A stretch of DNA of 58,895 nt from Bacteroidales bacterium UBA1794 (GTDB lineage Bacteria; Bacteroidota; Bacteroidia; Bacteroidales; Bacteroidaceae): assembly GCA_002315435.1 (NCBI GenBank), contig DCFW01000013.1, forward strand, positions 1-58,895. The letters are read 5' to 3'. Both the position numbers and the translations under genes were made by a program. How positions within the stretch are numbered: the stretch's first letter is position 1; every line of letters begins with the position of its first letter. The notes under the pieces are model-generated. The model was not told the origin of the DNA. It was given only the letters and a program-made list of their open reading frames with translations, and ran no database searches. Below are positions 27,146-36,133 of this stretch, piece by piece.

Positions 27146-28786
27146 ATGAATGATATAGATAATCAAATATTCCACCCTTTTGTTCAAGAAATTTCACAGG
27201 AAAGCATACCTGAGAAGTTCACATATCCCTTTTATTATACGCCACATCCCTTATGTTTGATGGCTGCCAAAGAGCTGCAACACTATTTGCTTACTCAGAT
27301 TCAATGGAAAGAAGAACTGACCGGAGGTAAAATGTTTGGGGTACTGATCGTACGGAATGTTGTGGGCAATATAGGTTATCTGGCTGCTTTCTCCGGCAAT
27401 TTAGCACATAGTAATGTACATCCGTTCTTCGTGCCGCCGGTATTTGATTTCTTGCAACCGGACGATTTCTTTCCGATAGAGGAGAAACAGATATCTTCAT
27501 TAAATAAGACGATAGATGAGTTGCAGGGAAATATACATTATCGGGAATGCAAGGAAAGACTAGCTGAGGAGACGGAACGGGTGAGGCATACTCTTGATGA
27601 GGCGAAGGCTGACTTGAAGTCGGCTAAAGCAGCTCGTGAGGAGCGTCGAAAGAGTAATCCGGATGACTCGGAAGTGGAGACGATGATTAAGGAAAGTCAA
27701 TTTCAAAAGGCTGAATATAAACGATTGGAACGTTCGTGCAAACAAAGTATTGCTTCAATTGAATTAGAACTGAATAGCTTTGATAAAGAGATTGCTCTAT
27801 TGACTGCTGAGCGCAAGTCGCTTTCTGCAGCATTGCAACAACAGCTTTTTGATCGATTCCAATTCTTAAATGCATTGGGCGAGACCAAAGGATTATGCGA
27901 TATATTTGCACAAACGGCACAGCGTATTCCTCCCGCCGGAGCAGGAGAGTGTGCTGCTCCTAAACTGTTGCAATATGCTTTTCTTCATAAATTGCATCCT
28001 ATTGCAATGGCTGAATTTTGGTGGGGCGAGTCGCCTAAAACCGAAATTCGTATTCATGGACATTATTATCCCGCATGTAAAGGAAAGTGCGAACCTATAC
28101 TTCAGCACATGCTCAAGGGACTTGATGTGGAGGATAATCCTTTGAGCCGTGATGTGCATAGAACTACGGAGTTGGAGGTTTTGTGGGAAGATGATTATTT
28201 GCTGGTAGTGAACAAACCTGCAGGAATGCTCTCTGTGCCGGGCAAAATAAATGTTGATTCTGTGCTAAACCGTATGCAGCGTTTATATCCCGAAGCTACC
28301 GGACCAATGATTGTGCATCGGTTGGATATGGCAACATCCGGTTTGTTATTGATCGCTAAAACGAAAGATGTACATAAAGACTTACAGGCACAGTTTCGAC
28401 ATCGTACTGTGAAAAAGCAATATATAGCTTTGCTTGACGGGATTGTAAACAAAGATTTCGGAGTCATAGATTTACCGTTGTGCCTGAATCCTTCTGATCG
28501 TCCACGGCAGATGGTGAGTACAGAATATGGTAAGCCGGCTGTGACAAGGTATGAAGTACTGGATAGAACCGGTTCACGCACGAGGGTGGCTTTTTGGCCT
28601 CAAACGGGACGGACACATCAATTGCGTATGCATGCAGCTCATTCGGATGGACTGAATGCACCGATTGTAGGTGATCCTCTTTATGGAACACCTTCTGATC
28701 GACTCTATTTGCATGCTGAATCTCTTGAGTTTACTCATCCTGTGTCAGGCGAAAGAATAAAGGTGGAAAAGAAAGCCGACTTTTGA
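27146..28786 (+). CDS. RluA family pseudouridine synthase with long N-terminal extension
   Basis: The C-terminal 220 residues or so are an RluA-type pseudouridine synthase with the catalytic Asp394 in HRLDMATSG, plus VVNKPAGMLSVPG and GRTHQLRMH. About 330 residues precede it. This N-terminal part includes a long charged coiled coil (about residues 120-230) and a conserved-looking block with EFWWG and YPACKGKCEPIL. The RNA target is not known. The ATG at 27146 is chosen over 27125 because a -7 box lies at 27132-27139. Confidence 0.88.
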   Translation: MNDIDNQIFHPFVQEISQESIPEKFTYPFYYTPHPLCLMAAKELQHYLLTQIQWKEELTGGKMFGVLIVRNVVGNIGYLAAFSGNLAHSNVHPFFVPPVFDFLQPDDFFPIEEKQISSLNKTIDELQGNIHYRECKERLAEETERVRHTLDEAKADLKSAKAAREERRKSNPDDSEVETMIKESQFQKAEYKRLERSCKQSIASIELELNSFDKEIALLTAERKSLSAALQQQLFDRFQFLNALGETKGLCDIFAQTAQRIPPAGAGECAAPKLLQYAFLHKLHPIAMAEFWWGESPKTEIRIHGHYYPACKGKCEPILQHMLKGLDVEDNPLSRDVHRTTELEVLWEDDYLLVVNKPAGMLSVPGKINVDSVLNRMQRLYPEATGPMIVHRLDMATSGLLLIAKTKDVHKDLQAQFRHRTVKKQYIALLDGIVNKDFGVIDLPLCLNPSDRPRQMVSTEYGKPAVTRYEVLDRTGSRTRVAFWPQTGRTHQLRMHAAHSDGLNAPIVGDPLYGTPSDRLYLHAESLEFTHPVSGERIKVEKKADF

Positions 28787-28811
28787 ACAACAGCCGTCTT
28801 AGGCTTGTTGT
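28787..28811 (+). terminator. Possible hairpin after the RluA-type gene
   Basis: An imperfect 9-bp stem (28787-28795 with 28802-28811, one bulge) lies immediately after the stop codon. There is no T tract, so termination is uncertain. Confidence 0.3.
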
Positions 28812-28876
28812 ACAGAGGAGTGAAACTATATTTACAATAAAACAAATGAGGACGTGATTCCTTCGCTTATACGATA

Positions 28877-30166
28877 ATGAATAAAAAGATACTTCAAATA
28901 GCAATTCCTTCTGTTATATCCAATATAACCATTCCATTGCTCGGACTGATTGACTTGACCATTGTGGGACATTTGGGGGTGACTGCTTACATCGGAGCTA
29001 TTGCGGTAGGAGGTATGCTCTTTAATTTACTCTATTGGGCTTTCGGCTTTTTGAGAATGGGTACAAGCGGGATGACATCACAGGCATACGGAAGACGTGA
29101 TTTTGTAGAGACTTCACGTATTCTTGTCCGTTCGCTGGGCGTTGGGTTGATCGTAGGACTTGTCTTGTTTCTACTGCAGCGTCCGGTTGAAGATGCGGCA
29201 TTCTATTTCATAAAGTCGGGATATGACGTGCAAAAGTGGGCATCAATCTATTTCCGAATATGCATATGGGGTGCTCCTGCCGTATTATCATTATATGGAT
29301 TTACAGGATGGTTCATAGGTATGCAGAATACACGAATACCCATGATCATAGCCATCACTCAAAATATTATCAATATTGTATGTAGTCTTAGTTTCGTATA
29401 TTTATGGGGAATGCAGGTGGAGGGCGTAGCTTATGGTACACTCATTGCACAATATTCCGGGCTGTTCATGGCAATCTGGTGTTGGATTCGTTTCTATCGT
29501 AGACATCAAGTGAAAGTGGATTTACCGGAATGCTTCAAAGCAAGCAAGATGAAGGAATTCTTTTCCGTGAACCGTGATATCTTTTTCCGTACACTTTGCC
29601 TGCTTGCTGTCACCACGTTCTTTACTTCCGCAGGGGCTCGGCAAGGAGATGTGCTATTAGCTGTGAACACCTTGTTGATGCAACTCTTCACGCTCTTTTC
29701 CTACATACTTGACGGATTCTCTTATGCAGGCGAAGCTTTGGGCGGTAAATATGTCGGTGCAGGCGATGCCGTTCAACTTCGCCGTTTTGTGAGACAGTTG
29801 TTTAAGTGGGGAACAGGAATGTCTTTGTTTTTCACCTTATTATACTTGTTAGGAGGCAAGGAATTATTAGCTATCCTAACGAATGACCCTGCGGTAATAT
29901 CAGCATCCAATGAGTATTTTTATTGGGTACTTGCCATACCTTTGGTTAGTTTTTCCGCCTTTCTGTGGGATGGTATTTTCATCGGAGCTACTGCTACGCG
30001 ATACATGTTGTATGCAGTAGGCATCTCTTCGGCAACGTTCTTTCTTGTATATTATGGGTTCAGAAATGAGTTGGGCAACCATGCATTATGGATGGCCTTT
30101 ATTGTTTATCTCTCCCTGCGAGGAATCTTACAAACATTTTGGAGAAAGGCAGCTTTGAAAATGTAA
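28877..30166 (+). CDS. MATE family transporter, DinF-like
   Basis: This 429-residue protein has about twelve membrane helices. The start ILQIAIPSVISNITIPLLGLIDLTIVGHLG matches the DinF/NorM-type branch, different from the MATE gene at 24389. It probably exports organic cations or metabolites using an ion gradient; the substrate is unknown. Confidence 0.9.
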   Translation: MNKKILQIAIPSVISNITIPLLGLIDLTIVGHLGVTAYIGAIAVGGMLFNLLYWAFGFLRMGTSGMTSQAYGRRDFVETSRILVRSLGVGLIVGLVLFLLQRPVEDAAFYFIKSGYDVQKWASIYFRICIWGAPAVLSLYGFTGWFIGMQNTRIPMIIAITQNIINIVCSLSFVYLWGMQVEGVAYGTLIAQYSGLFMAIWCWIRFYRRHQVKVDLPECFKASKMKEFFSVNRDIFFRTLCLLAVTTFFTSAGARQGDVLLAVNTLLMQLFTLFSYILDGFSYAGEALGGKYVGAGDAVQLRRFVRQLFKWGTGMSLFFTLLYLLGGKELLAILTNDPAVISASNEYFYWVLAIPLVSFSAFLWDGIFIGATATRYMLYAVGISSATFFLVYYGFRNELGNHALWMAFIVYLSLRGILQTFWRKAALKM

Positions 30167-30260
30167 GTATGTAAATGGTATGCTTCAATTTATCAAAAAG
30201 ACAAGATGGATTTGTCAAAAGCTTTAAATCTGTATTATTGGGATTATAGGTAAAAAGGGT

Positions 30261-30268
30261 TATATTTG
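30261..30268 (+). promoter_or_regulatory. Possible -7 box for the beta-barrel-like gene
   Basis: TATATTTG matches TAnnTTTG but lies 92 bases before the ATG at 30360, so the leader would be long. Confidence 0.35.
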
Positions 30269-30359
30269 TAACGTCTTTGTGTTTGGAAGGTGTATTATCT
30301 TGTTCTTTTCATCAATCAAAGACTGAAATATATGAAATCTTATACTAATTGAAAAACAA

Positions 30360-30944
30360 ATGAAAAAGGTCTTTTTATTACTACTTCTCATTTCTGTTGT
30401 TTCTTTGGCAAAAGCCGAGAATAATTTCAAAAAGAATGAAATATCAGTCAGTTATGGAATAGGTTCAACATCCTTACTAAGAGATGTCGGTTTGAATTTA
30501 ATTACTACGATTGTATTCACTTTAAAGGATGTCCAATACTACGGTCCATATAGTATTGAATATAATCACCGGATAAGCAAGACCGTTGCTCTGGGGGGAA
30601 TATTCAGTTATGTACATTCTGCCGGAGATATAAGGTTTTTGGGTGAAACTGTCGGAACGGCAAAGGACTATTATTACACAGCGATTCCCGCTGCAAAGTT
30701 ATATTGGGTGAATGGGAAGAATTTCGCTCTCTACTCCAAAGTAGGCATAGGACTTACTTTCCAGACTTCTGAGCGAACGTATAAAGAAGATGATAGCCAA
30801 GGCGATGATACGGATCATAAGGTATTATTAGATGGTCAAGTATCCTACTTTGGAATAGAAGCCGGAACCAAACTTTGCGGATTCGCTGAATTAGGGGGCG
30901 GACAGCAAGGTATTCTTCTTGGCGGATTGAGATATAAGTTTTAA
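30360..30944 (+). CDS. Putative outer-membrane beta-barrel protein
   Basis: This 194-residue protein has a clear signal peptide (MKKVFLLLLLISVVSLAKA) and alternating polar/hydrophobic strands (SVSYGIG, YSIEYNHRI, ALYSKVGIGLTFQ). It ends in GGLRYKF, with the C-terminal aromatic that outer-membrane barrels carry. No specific family is recognised. Its length fits an 8-stranded barrel. It is followed 30 bases later by an SGNH hydrolase. Confidence 0.65.
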   Translation: MKKVFLLLLLISVVSLAKAENNFKKNEISVSYGIGSTSLLRDVGLNLITTIVFTLKDVQYYGPYSIEYNHRISKTVALGGIFSYVHSAGDIRFLGETVGTAKDYYYTAIPAAKLYWVNGKNFALYSKVGIGLTFQTSERTYKEDDSQGDDTDHKVLLDGQVSYFGIEAGTKLCGFAELGGGQQGILLGGLRYKF

Positions 30945-30974
30945 GATAGATAGCGCTGTCTTCTATAAATGTAA

Positions 30975-31790
30975 ATGATTATGAGAAGCAAACTGGTTGT
31001 TCTTTTTTTGTCGGCATTGTTATGCCATGTCAATGTATTTTCTCAATCAATAAATGAGAAGCATCATTCAGTGAATGATGAGTTGTGCGGATATGGTGTG
31101 AAGAAAGGCTGCCGTATACTTTATATCGGAGATTCCATTACCGATGGTAATTGGGGTGGGGTGAACAGTGCCAAGCCGTCCTCGGAAAGGGCACTTTGGG
31201 ACATGAACCATATTTATGGTCACGGTTATGTTTTTTTGTGTGCATCCTATTACCTGAGTACCTATCCTGAAATGGAATATGAGTTCTTTAATAGAGGTAT
31301 AAGCGGAAACACGTTGCAAAATATGGCCGACAGATGGGACGGTGATGCTTTGAGCATACGTCCTGATGTGCTATCTATTTTGATCGGAACAAATGATGTT
31401 GAGTACTATTTATCATCATCTAAAGTATCACCTTTTGATTTTGACAAGTGGGAGCAAACTTATCGTCGATTGCTGGATGAGTCTCGTGCCGATAATCCGA
31501 AAGTAAAGTTTGTGTTGGCAACTCCTTTTACAGCTAAGTCGGGCAAACGTGGCAGTAGTGATGATTATGAACAACGTCGACAAATGGTTGAACATATGGC
31601 AACGATTGTGACGAGAATAGCAAAAGATTACCACGCCGTATGTCTGCCTTTCGATAAATTAGTGGAGAGCACAATCAAGAATCATCCTCAAGTTCCCACT
31701 TCCTATTGGGTATGGGATGGCGTTCATCCTACGGCGCAGATGCATAAACTAATGGCTGATATGTGGATCAATAGCACGAAAAAGAAGTAA
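30975..31790 (+). CDS. Secreted SGNH/GDSL hydrolase
   Basis: The 271-residue protein has a signal peptide and the SGNH blocks: GDSITDG with the nucleophile Ser, Gly in ISGNTLQN, Asn in GTNDVEY, and DGVHPT with the Asp-His pair. Such enzymes are esterases; many in this setting deacetylate sugars. It sits 400 bases before the mannan locus on the same strand, so a link to glycan deacetylation is possible but not shown. Start at 30975 or, equally well, at the ATG at 30981. Confidence 0.85.
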   Translation: MIMRSKLVVLFLSALLCHVNVFSQSINEKHHSVNDELCGYGVKKGCRILYIGDSITDGNWGGVNSAKPSSERALWDMNHIYGHGYVFLCASYYLSTYPEMEYEFFNRGISGNTLQNMADRWDGDALSIRPDVLSILIGTNDVEYYLSSSKVSPFDFDKWEQTYRRLLDESRADNPKVKFVLATPFTAKSGKRGSSDDYEQRRQMVEHMATIVTRIAKDYHAVCLPFDKLVESTIKNHPQVPTSYWVWDGVHPTAQMHKLMADMWINSTKKK

Positions 31791-31862
31791 TGCCTTACTA
31801 GTTATTTCTGATCGGCTTGTTCCATTTTTCTATCTCTCTTATAACATTCTATGTTTTTACAA

Positions 31863-31906
31863 AGGTTAAACTTAAATTTATCAATGGTTAAACTTAAGTT
31901 TAACCT
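31863..31906. repeat. Two units of a 22-bp palindromic repeat
   Basis: Unit 1 spans 31863-31884 and unit 2 spans 31885-31906. Unit 2 contains the 20-bp perfect palindrome GGTTAAACTTAAGTTTAACC (31886-31905). The stretch 31862-31902 matches 58819-58859 at 40 of 41 positions, so the two sites belong to one repeat family. Confidence 0.8.
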
Positions 31907-32164
31907 TCGTAAAACATGCGTGTCACGGCTGTAGAAAATAAAAATGAAACTTATGAACTGATAAAAAGGAGTAAGGCTGTCAATGTTTTTGCACGTACCT
32001 TTCGATTGTTTTTGTATGTTGAGTTTACTCTTTTGTATAAGAGCGTAATTCAGTAATATCCATTGGCTAAGTATTTCAACTTATATCATTTATATCGTCT
32101 TTAGTGGTGAATTGATCAAATAGTACCGTTTTTAGTAAAATTTATACTAGTATGGTATAATGTT

Positions 32165-32196
32165 ATATAGTATTTTTGTGATTTAATATACTATAT
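32165..32196 (+). promoter_or_regulatory. Mannan locus promoter with flanking inverted repeat
   Basis: The -7 box TATTTTTG (32171-32178) lies 20 bases before the GH5 ATG. A 9-bp perfect inverted repeat, ATATAGTAT (32165-32173) and ATACTATAT (32188-32196), overlaps the box and brackets the expected transcript start near 32184. It could be an operator. Confidence 0.5.
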
Positions 32197-32197
32197 C

Positions 32198-33472
32198 ATG
32201 AAAAACATTATTGTACTTCTTACTTTTCTCTTGTGCTGTGGAGGATGTTTCGCCCAACGCAATTTTGTGAAGGTAGCAAAGGGACATTTTTTTATCAACA
32301 GCACACCTTATTATTATACTGGAACTAACTTTTGGTATGGAGCCATTCTCGGATCTACCGGAAAGGGCGGAAATCGTGTGCGTTTAATCAAAGAACTTGA
32401 TCACTTGCATGCTTTGGGATTGAACAACCTTCGCGTATTGGTTGGAGCAGACGGGAAGCCCTCTCCATCTAAAGTATCACCGACATTGCAAGTGTCTCCC
32501 GGCGTTTACAATGATACAATCTTAGCCGGTTTGGACTACTTGCTGAAAGAGATGGACAAGCGTGGTATGAAAGCCATTCTTTATTTAAATAATTCGTGGG
32601 AATGGACCGGAGGTTATTCTCAATATTTAGCATGGGCAGGTGCAGGCAAAGCTCCAATACCGGCAATTGACGGTTGGCCGAAGTATATGGAATACGTCAA
32701 AGCTTATGCTACGAACGATTCGGCTCAAGCATTGTTCCGCAACCATGTTCGTTTTATTGTGACACGTACAAACAGATATACACATCTAAAATATGTGGAT
32801 GATCCCACAATCATGTCCTGGCAAATAGGCAATGAACCTCGTGCATTCTCAGATGAAGGCAAAGCGCCATTCAGGAAATGGATGAGGCAAGTGTCTGCAT
32901 TGATAAAAGGTCTTGATCGAAATCATTTGGTCACTTCGGGCAGCGAGGGAAAGCATGGTTGCGAAGAGGACATGAACCTGTTTGAACAAGTACATGCCGA
33001 TCCGAACATCGATTACCTTTGCGCTCATATCTGGCCTTACAACTGGCAATGGATTGATAAGACTACGGTGGAAAAGAATGAAAAGATAGCAGAAGAAAAC
33101 ACGGCTAAATACATTGACGAACATTTGGCAGTGGCAAAGAAACTCAACAAACCTTTGGTTATCGAAGAATACGGATACCCACGTGATGGTTTCGACTTTT
33201 CGAAGACATCAACCACTACAGCTCGTGACGAGTATTATAGATATGTATACACCTTATTAATAAAGAGCAAGAGAAACAACGGCAATTATGCCGGATGCAA
33301 CTTCTGGGGATGGGGCGGAGATGCTCAACCCATACATAAATTTTGGCAAGAAGGTGATGACTATTGTGGAGATCCTGCTCAGGAAGAACAAGGATTGAAC
33401 TCGGTGTTTTCATCTGATAAGACTACGCTCAATGTAATTAAGAGTTTTTCAAAGCAATTGAAAGTTAAATAA
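32198..33472 (+). CDS. GH5 family endo-beta-1,4-mannanase
   Basis: The 424-residue secreted enzyme has a signal peptide (MKNIIVLLTFLLCCGGCFA) and a TIM barrel of GH5 subfamily 7 type. The acid/base is Glu213 in QIGNEPRAF. The nucleophile is in VIEEYG (Glu324 by position before Y-G). The N-terminal KGHFFINSTPYYYTGTNFWYG is characteristic of GH5_7 mannanases. Cys20 or the following Ala could be the cleavage point, so it may be a lipoprotein or a soluble periplasmic enzyme. It heads the locus and abuts the GH27 gene. Confidence 0.9.
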   Translation: MKNIIVLLTFLLCCGGCFAQRNFVKVAKGHFFINSTPYYYTGTNFWYGAILGSTGKGGNRVRLIKELDHLHALGLNNLRVLVGADGKPSPSKVSPTLQVSPGVYNDTILAGLDYLLKEMDKRGMKAILYLNNSWEWTGGYSQYLAWAGAGKAPIPAIDGWPKYMEYVKAYATNDSAQALFRNHVRFIVTRTNRYTHLKYVDDPTIMSWQIGNEPRAFSDEGKAPFRKWMRQVSALIKGLDRNHLVTSGSEGKHGCEEDMNLFEQVHADPNIDYLCAHIWPYNWQWIDKTTVEKNEKIAEENTAKYIDEHLAVAKKLNKPLVIEEYGYPRDGFDFSKTSTTTARDEYYRYVYTLLIKSKRNNGNYAGCNFWGWGGDAQPIHKFWQEGDDYCGDPAQEEQGLNSVFSSDKTTLNVIKSFSKQLKVK

Positions 33473-34699
33473 ATGATGAAACGATTTATTCTTTTGATGG
33501 TAATAAACTTAGGATTATTGTCCATTTCTTCGGCTTCTGCTCAGAAGTTCGACAACTTAGCCAAGACTCCACCTATGGGATGGAACAGCTGGAACAAATT
33601 TGCATGTAATATTGATGAGAACACTATTAAAGGTGTGGCGGATGCAATGGTCTCTTCCGGACTGCGTGATGCAGGATATGTATATCTTAATCTAGATGAT
33701 TGTTGGCATGGATCCCGTGATGCGAATGGTTTCATTACGGCTGATTCCACGAAATTTCCCTCGGGTATCAAAGCACTTGCCGATTATGTTCATTCAAAAG
33801 GTTTGAAGATCGGAATCTATTCGGATGCAGGTCGTCAAACTTGTGGCGGTCGCCCGGGCAGCTTGGGACATGAATATCAGGATGCACTGACCTATGCGAA
33901 GTGGGGCATCGATTATTTAAAATATGATTGGTGCAATACCGAAAACGTCAATCCGAAAGGTGCATACACTTTGATGAGAGATGCGTTGCATGCAGCCGGA
34001 CGTCCCATTGTCTTCAGTATGTGCGAATGGGGACAAAGCAAACCTTGGACGTGGGCAAAGGATGTAGGTCATCTCTGGCGTACAACGGGTGACATCTACA
34101 ATTGCTTTGACTGCATTGATGATCACGGCTCATGGAAAGCTTTTGGTGTGATGCAAATCTTAGCAATGCAAGATACGTTGCGTAAATATGCCGGTCCCGG
34201 ACATTGGAATGATCCCGATATGCTTGAAGTAGGAAACGGACAAAAGGTGAATCAAGATAGAGCGCATTTCACCATGTGGTGCATGCTGGCAGCTCCACTT
34301 ATATTGGGCAATGACATTCGTACTATGAGCAAAGAAACCGCAGGCATTATACTAAATAAAGAGGTGGTAGCATTGGACCAAGATACTTTAGGCCTGCAGG
34401 GTTTGAACTTTGAAACGAAAGACAGTGTGCAAGTATGGTTGAAACCGTTGGCAGGTGGTGATTGGGCCTTCTGTTTGTTGAATGCCACAACGAAAGACAT
34501 ATCATTCCCTATTGATTGGCAGCACTATAATTTCACCGATAAAGAAGTATCAGGACGCAGCACCGACTTCGATCGTATCAAATATCGTATTCGCAACTTA
34601 TGGACTAAAAAGAATGAAGGAGCCACTTCTTCAAATAAAACGGTAAACGTTCCATCGCAAGATGTCGTACTTTATCGATTGACACCTGTAAAGAAATAA
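33473..34699 (+). CDS. GH27 family alpha-galactosidase
   Basis: This enzyme removes alpha-1,6-galactose side chains from galactomannan. The 408-residue protein has a signal peptide ending ASAQ, the family start KTPPMGWNSWNKF, the nucleophile Asp152 in KYDWC, and WRTTGDI, where the acid/base Asp is expected. A C-terminal beta domain follows. The start codon directly follows the GH5 stop. Most galactomannan loci in Bacteroides use GH36; here it is GH27. Confidence 0.93.
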   Translation: MMKRFILLMVINLGLLSISSASAQKFDNLAKTPPMGWNSWNKFACNIDENTIKGVADAMVSSGLRDAGYVYLNLDDCWHGSRDANGFITADSTKFPSGIKALADYVHSKGLKIGIYSDAGRQTCGGRPGSLGHEYQDALTYAKWGIDYLKYDWCNTENVNPKGAYTLMRDALHAAGRPIVFSMCEWGQSKPWTWAKDVGHLWRTTGDIYNCFDCIDDHGSWKAFGVMQILAMQDTLRKYAGPGHWNDPDMLEVGNGQKVNQDRAHFTMWCMLAAPLILGNDIRTMSKETAGIILNKEVVALDQDTLGLQGLNFETKDSVQVWLKPLAGGDWAFCLLNATTKDISFPIDWQHYNFTDKEVSGRSTDFDRIKYRIRNLWTKKNEGATSSNKTVNVPSQDVVLYRLTPVKK

Positions 34700-34711
34700 T
34701 AACTGTATATT

Positions 34712-36019
34712 ATGAAGCACTTATTACTAATATTCTCCACTCTTTTTGCATTCACCCTTTCACTGAATGCACAGCAGCAAGCGAATGAACCATTGGCTGT
34801 AACAGGCAGGGTGATTCAATATCATGATTGGGTATTTTATGGAAATGATGTTCCTACGATCAAAGTGATGTTATCCAATCATTCTCCTAAAGCAAGAAAT
34901 GTAGCGGTACAACTGACGGTGACAACAGATGATTATAGCAAAGTGATTGCCTGTACTTCTCAATCTAAATCAGTTGAGGCGAATGATTCGGTTGAGGCCG
35001 ACTTTACCTTGAATGTAACTCCCGGCTTTTATCGTTGTATTGTTGAGAAAGATTTACTTCCTCTGCGTGATACTGATCCAGTAGGAAATGTAGAGCTGAT
35101 AAAGAAGTTCAATATTGGATATGAACCGGAGAAGATCGTATCCTTACCTGATGCTCAGCCCGACTTTAAAAAGTTCTGGGACGGTACGAAGAGTCTGTTG
35201 GCAAAGGTGAAACCGCACTATACCTTGAAACTTTTAAAGGATTCATCCACTGCCAATCGTAACCTCTATTTGGTAACAATGAAATCATTTGGCGGAGAAG
35301 TAATATCAGGATACTATTGTACACCTGTGAAACCGGGGAAATATCCTGCCGATATTACTTATATGGGGTATGGTTCAAAACCTTGGGTGCCTAAACCCGA
35401 TGATAATCCAAACATGGTAGAGTTTGTCTTATCAGTGAGAGGACAAGCATTAAATCAGCCAACGAATAAATTTGGAGATTGGATTACATATGGATTGGCA
35501 GACAAGGACACCTATTATTATAGAGGAGCATTTATGGACTTGATTCGTGCTATCGACTTTGTTTGTTCGCGTCCCGAAGTAGACCAGCGCAATATCTTTG
35601 CAGAAGGTGGCAGTCAAGGTGGTGCCTTTACTTTTGCCGCATGTGCACTAGATCATCGCATTCGTGCTGCTGCACCGTGGATTCCTTTCCTGAGTGATTA
35701 CCCTGATTATTTTAAAATAGTACATTGGCCGGCAGATCCCGTACTTGCCAAACAAAAAGAACTGGGTATCAGTGACGAGCAGTTGTATAAAACGCTTAGT
35801 TACTTTGATATCAAGAACCTAGCCGGTTGGATACAATGTCCCATATTGATGGGTAGCGGATTGCAAGACGGAACATGCCCGCCACATATCAATTTTGCTG
35901 CATATAATCAAGTGAGCACTCCGAAGAATTATCGCATCCATCCTACCTACGGACATGATGTGCCTCCCAGTTGGTGGAGTTTCAGAATGGATTTCTTTAA
36001 GAAATATATGATAAAATGA
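34712..36019 (+). CDS. CE7 family acetyl esterase
   Basis: The 435-residue secreted protein has a signal peptide, an N-terminal beta domain of about 110 residues, and an alpha/beta hydrolase domain of the acetylxylan esterase/cephalosporin-C deacetylase family (CE7). The triad is Ser301 in GGSQGG, Asp386 in GLQDGTCPP and His415 in YGHD. In this locus it most likely removes acetyl groups from mannan oligosaccharides, which lets mannanases and the epimerase act. That role is inferred from context. Confidence 0.88.
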   Translation: MKHLLLIFSTLFAFTLSLNAQQQANEPLAVTGRVIQYHDWVFYGNDVPTIKVMLSNHSPKARNVAVQLTVTTDDYSKVIACTSQSKSVEANDSVEADFTLNVTPGFYRCIVEKDLLPLRDTDPVGNVELIKKFNIGYEPEKIVSLPDAQPDFKKFWDGTKSLLAKVKPHYTLKLLKDSSTANRNLYLVTMKSFGGEVISGYYCTPVKPGKYPADITYMGYGSKPWVPKPDDNPNMVEFVLSVRGQALNQPTNKFGDWITYGLADKDTYYYRGAFMDLIRAIDFVCSRPEVDQRNIFAEGGSQGGAFTFAACALDHRIRAAAPWIPFLSDYPDYFKIVHWPADPVLAKQKELGISDEQLYKTLSYFDIKNLAGWIQCPILMGSGLQDGTCPPHINFAAYNQVSTPKNYRIHPTYGHDVPPSWWSFRMDFFKKYMIK

Positions 36020-36081
36020 ATATTGATAAGATTGTATAGTGTAATGATAAAATAGCAGTGGTTTTAGCTATATACTTTCAA

Positions 36082-36089
36082 TATTTTTG
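36082..36089 (+). promoter_or_regulatory. -7 box for susC of the mannan locus
   Basis: TATTTTTG matches TAnnTTTG, 45 bases before the susC ATG. It gives the transport genes a promoter separate from the GH5 one. Confidence 0.5.
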
Positions 36090-36133
36090 TATTCTTATTC
36101 TAATATTAAATGTCTAATACAAATTAAAAGTTT

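Larger units (their letters stand above)
31791..32197. other. Intergenic region upstream of the mannan locus
   Basis: This is about 400 bases without a coding frame of note. It holds two units of a 22-bp palindromic repeat (31863-31906), a 10-bp palindrome ATACTAGTAT (32144-32153), and a promoter for the GH5 gene framed by an inverted repeat (32165-32196). The rest is AT-rich with no recognised element. Confidence 0.6.

Noticed and set aside
28195..28581. 128-residue minus-strand frame under the pseudouridine synthase
   Set aside because: It is antisense to the catalytic domain and unlikely to be coding.
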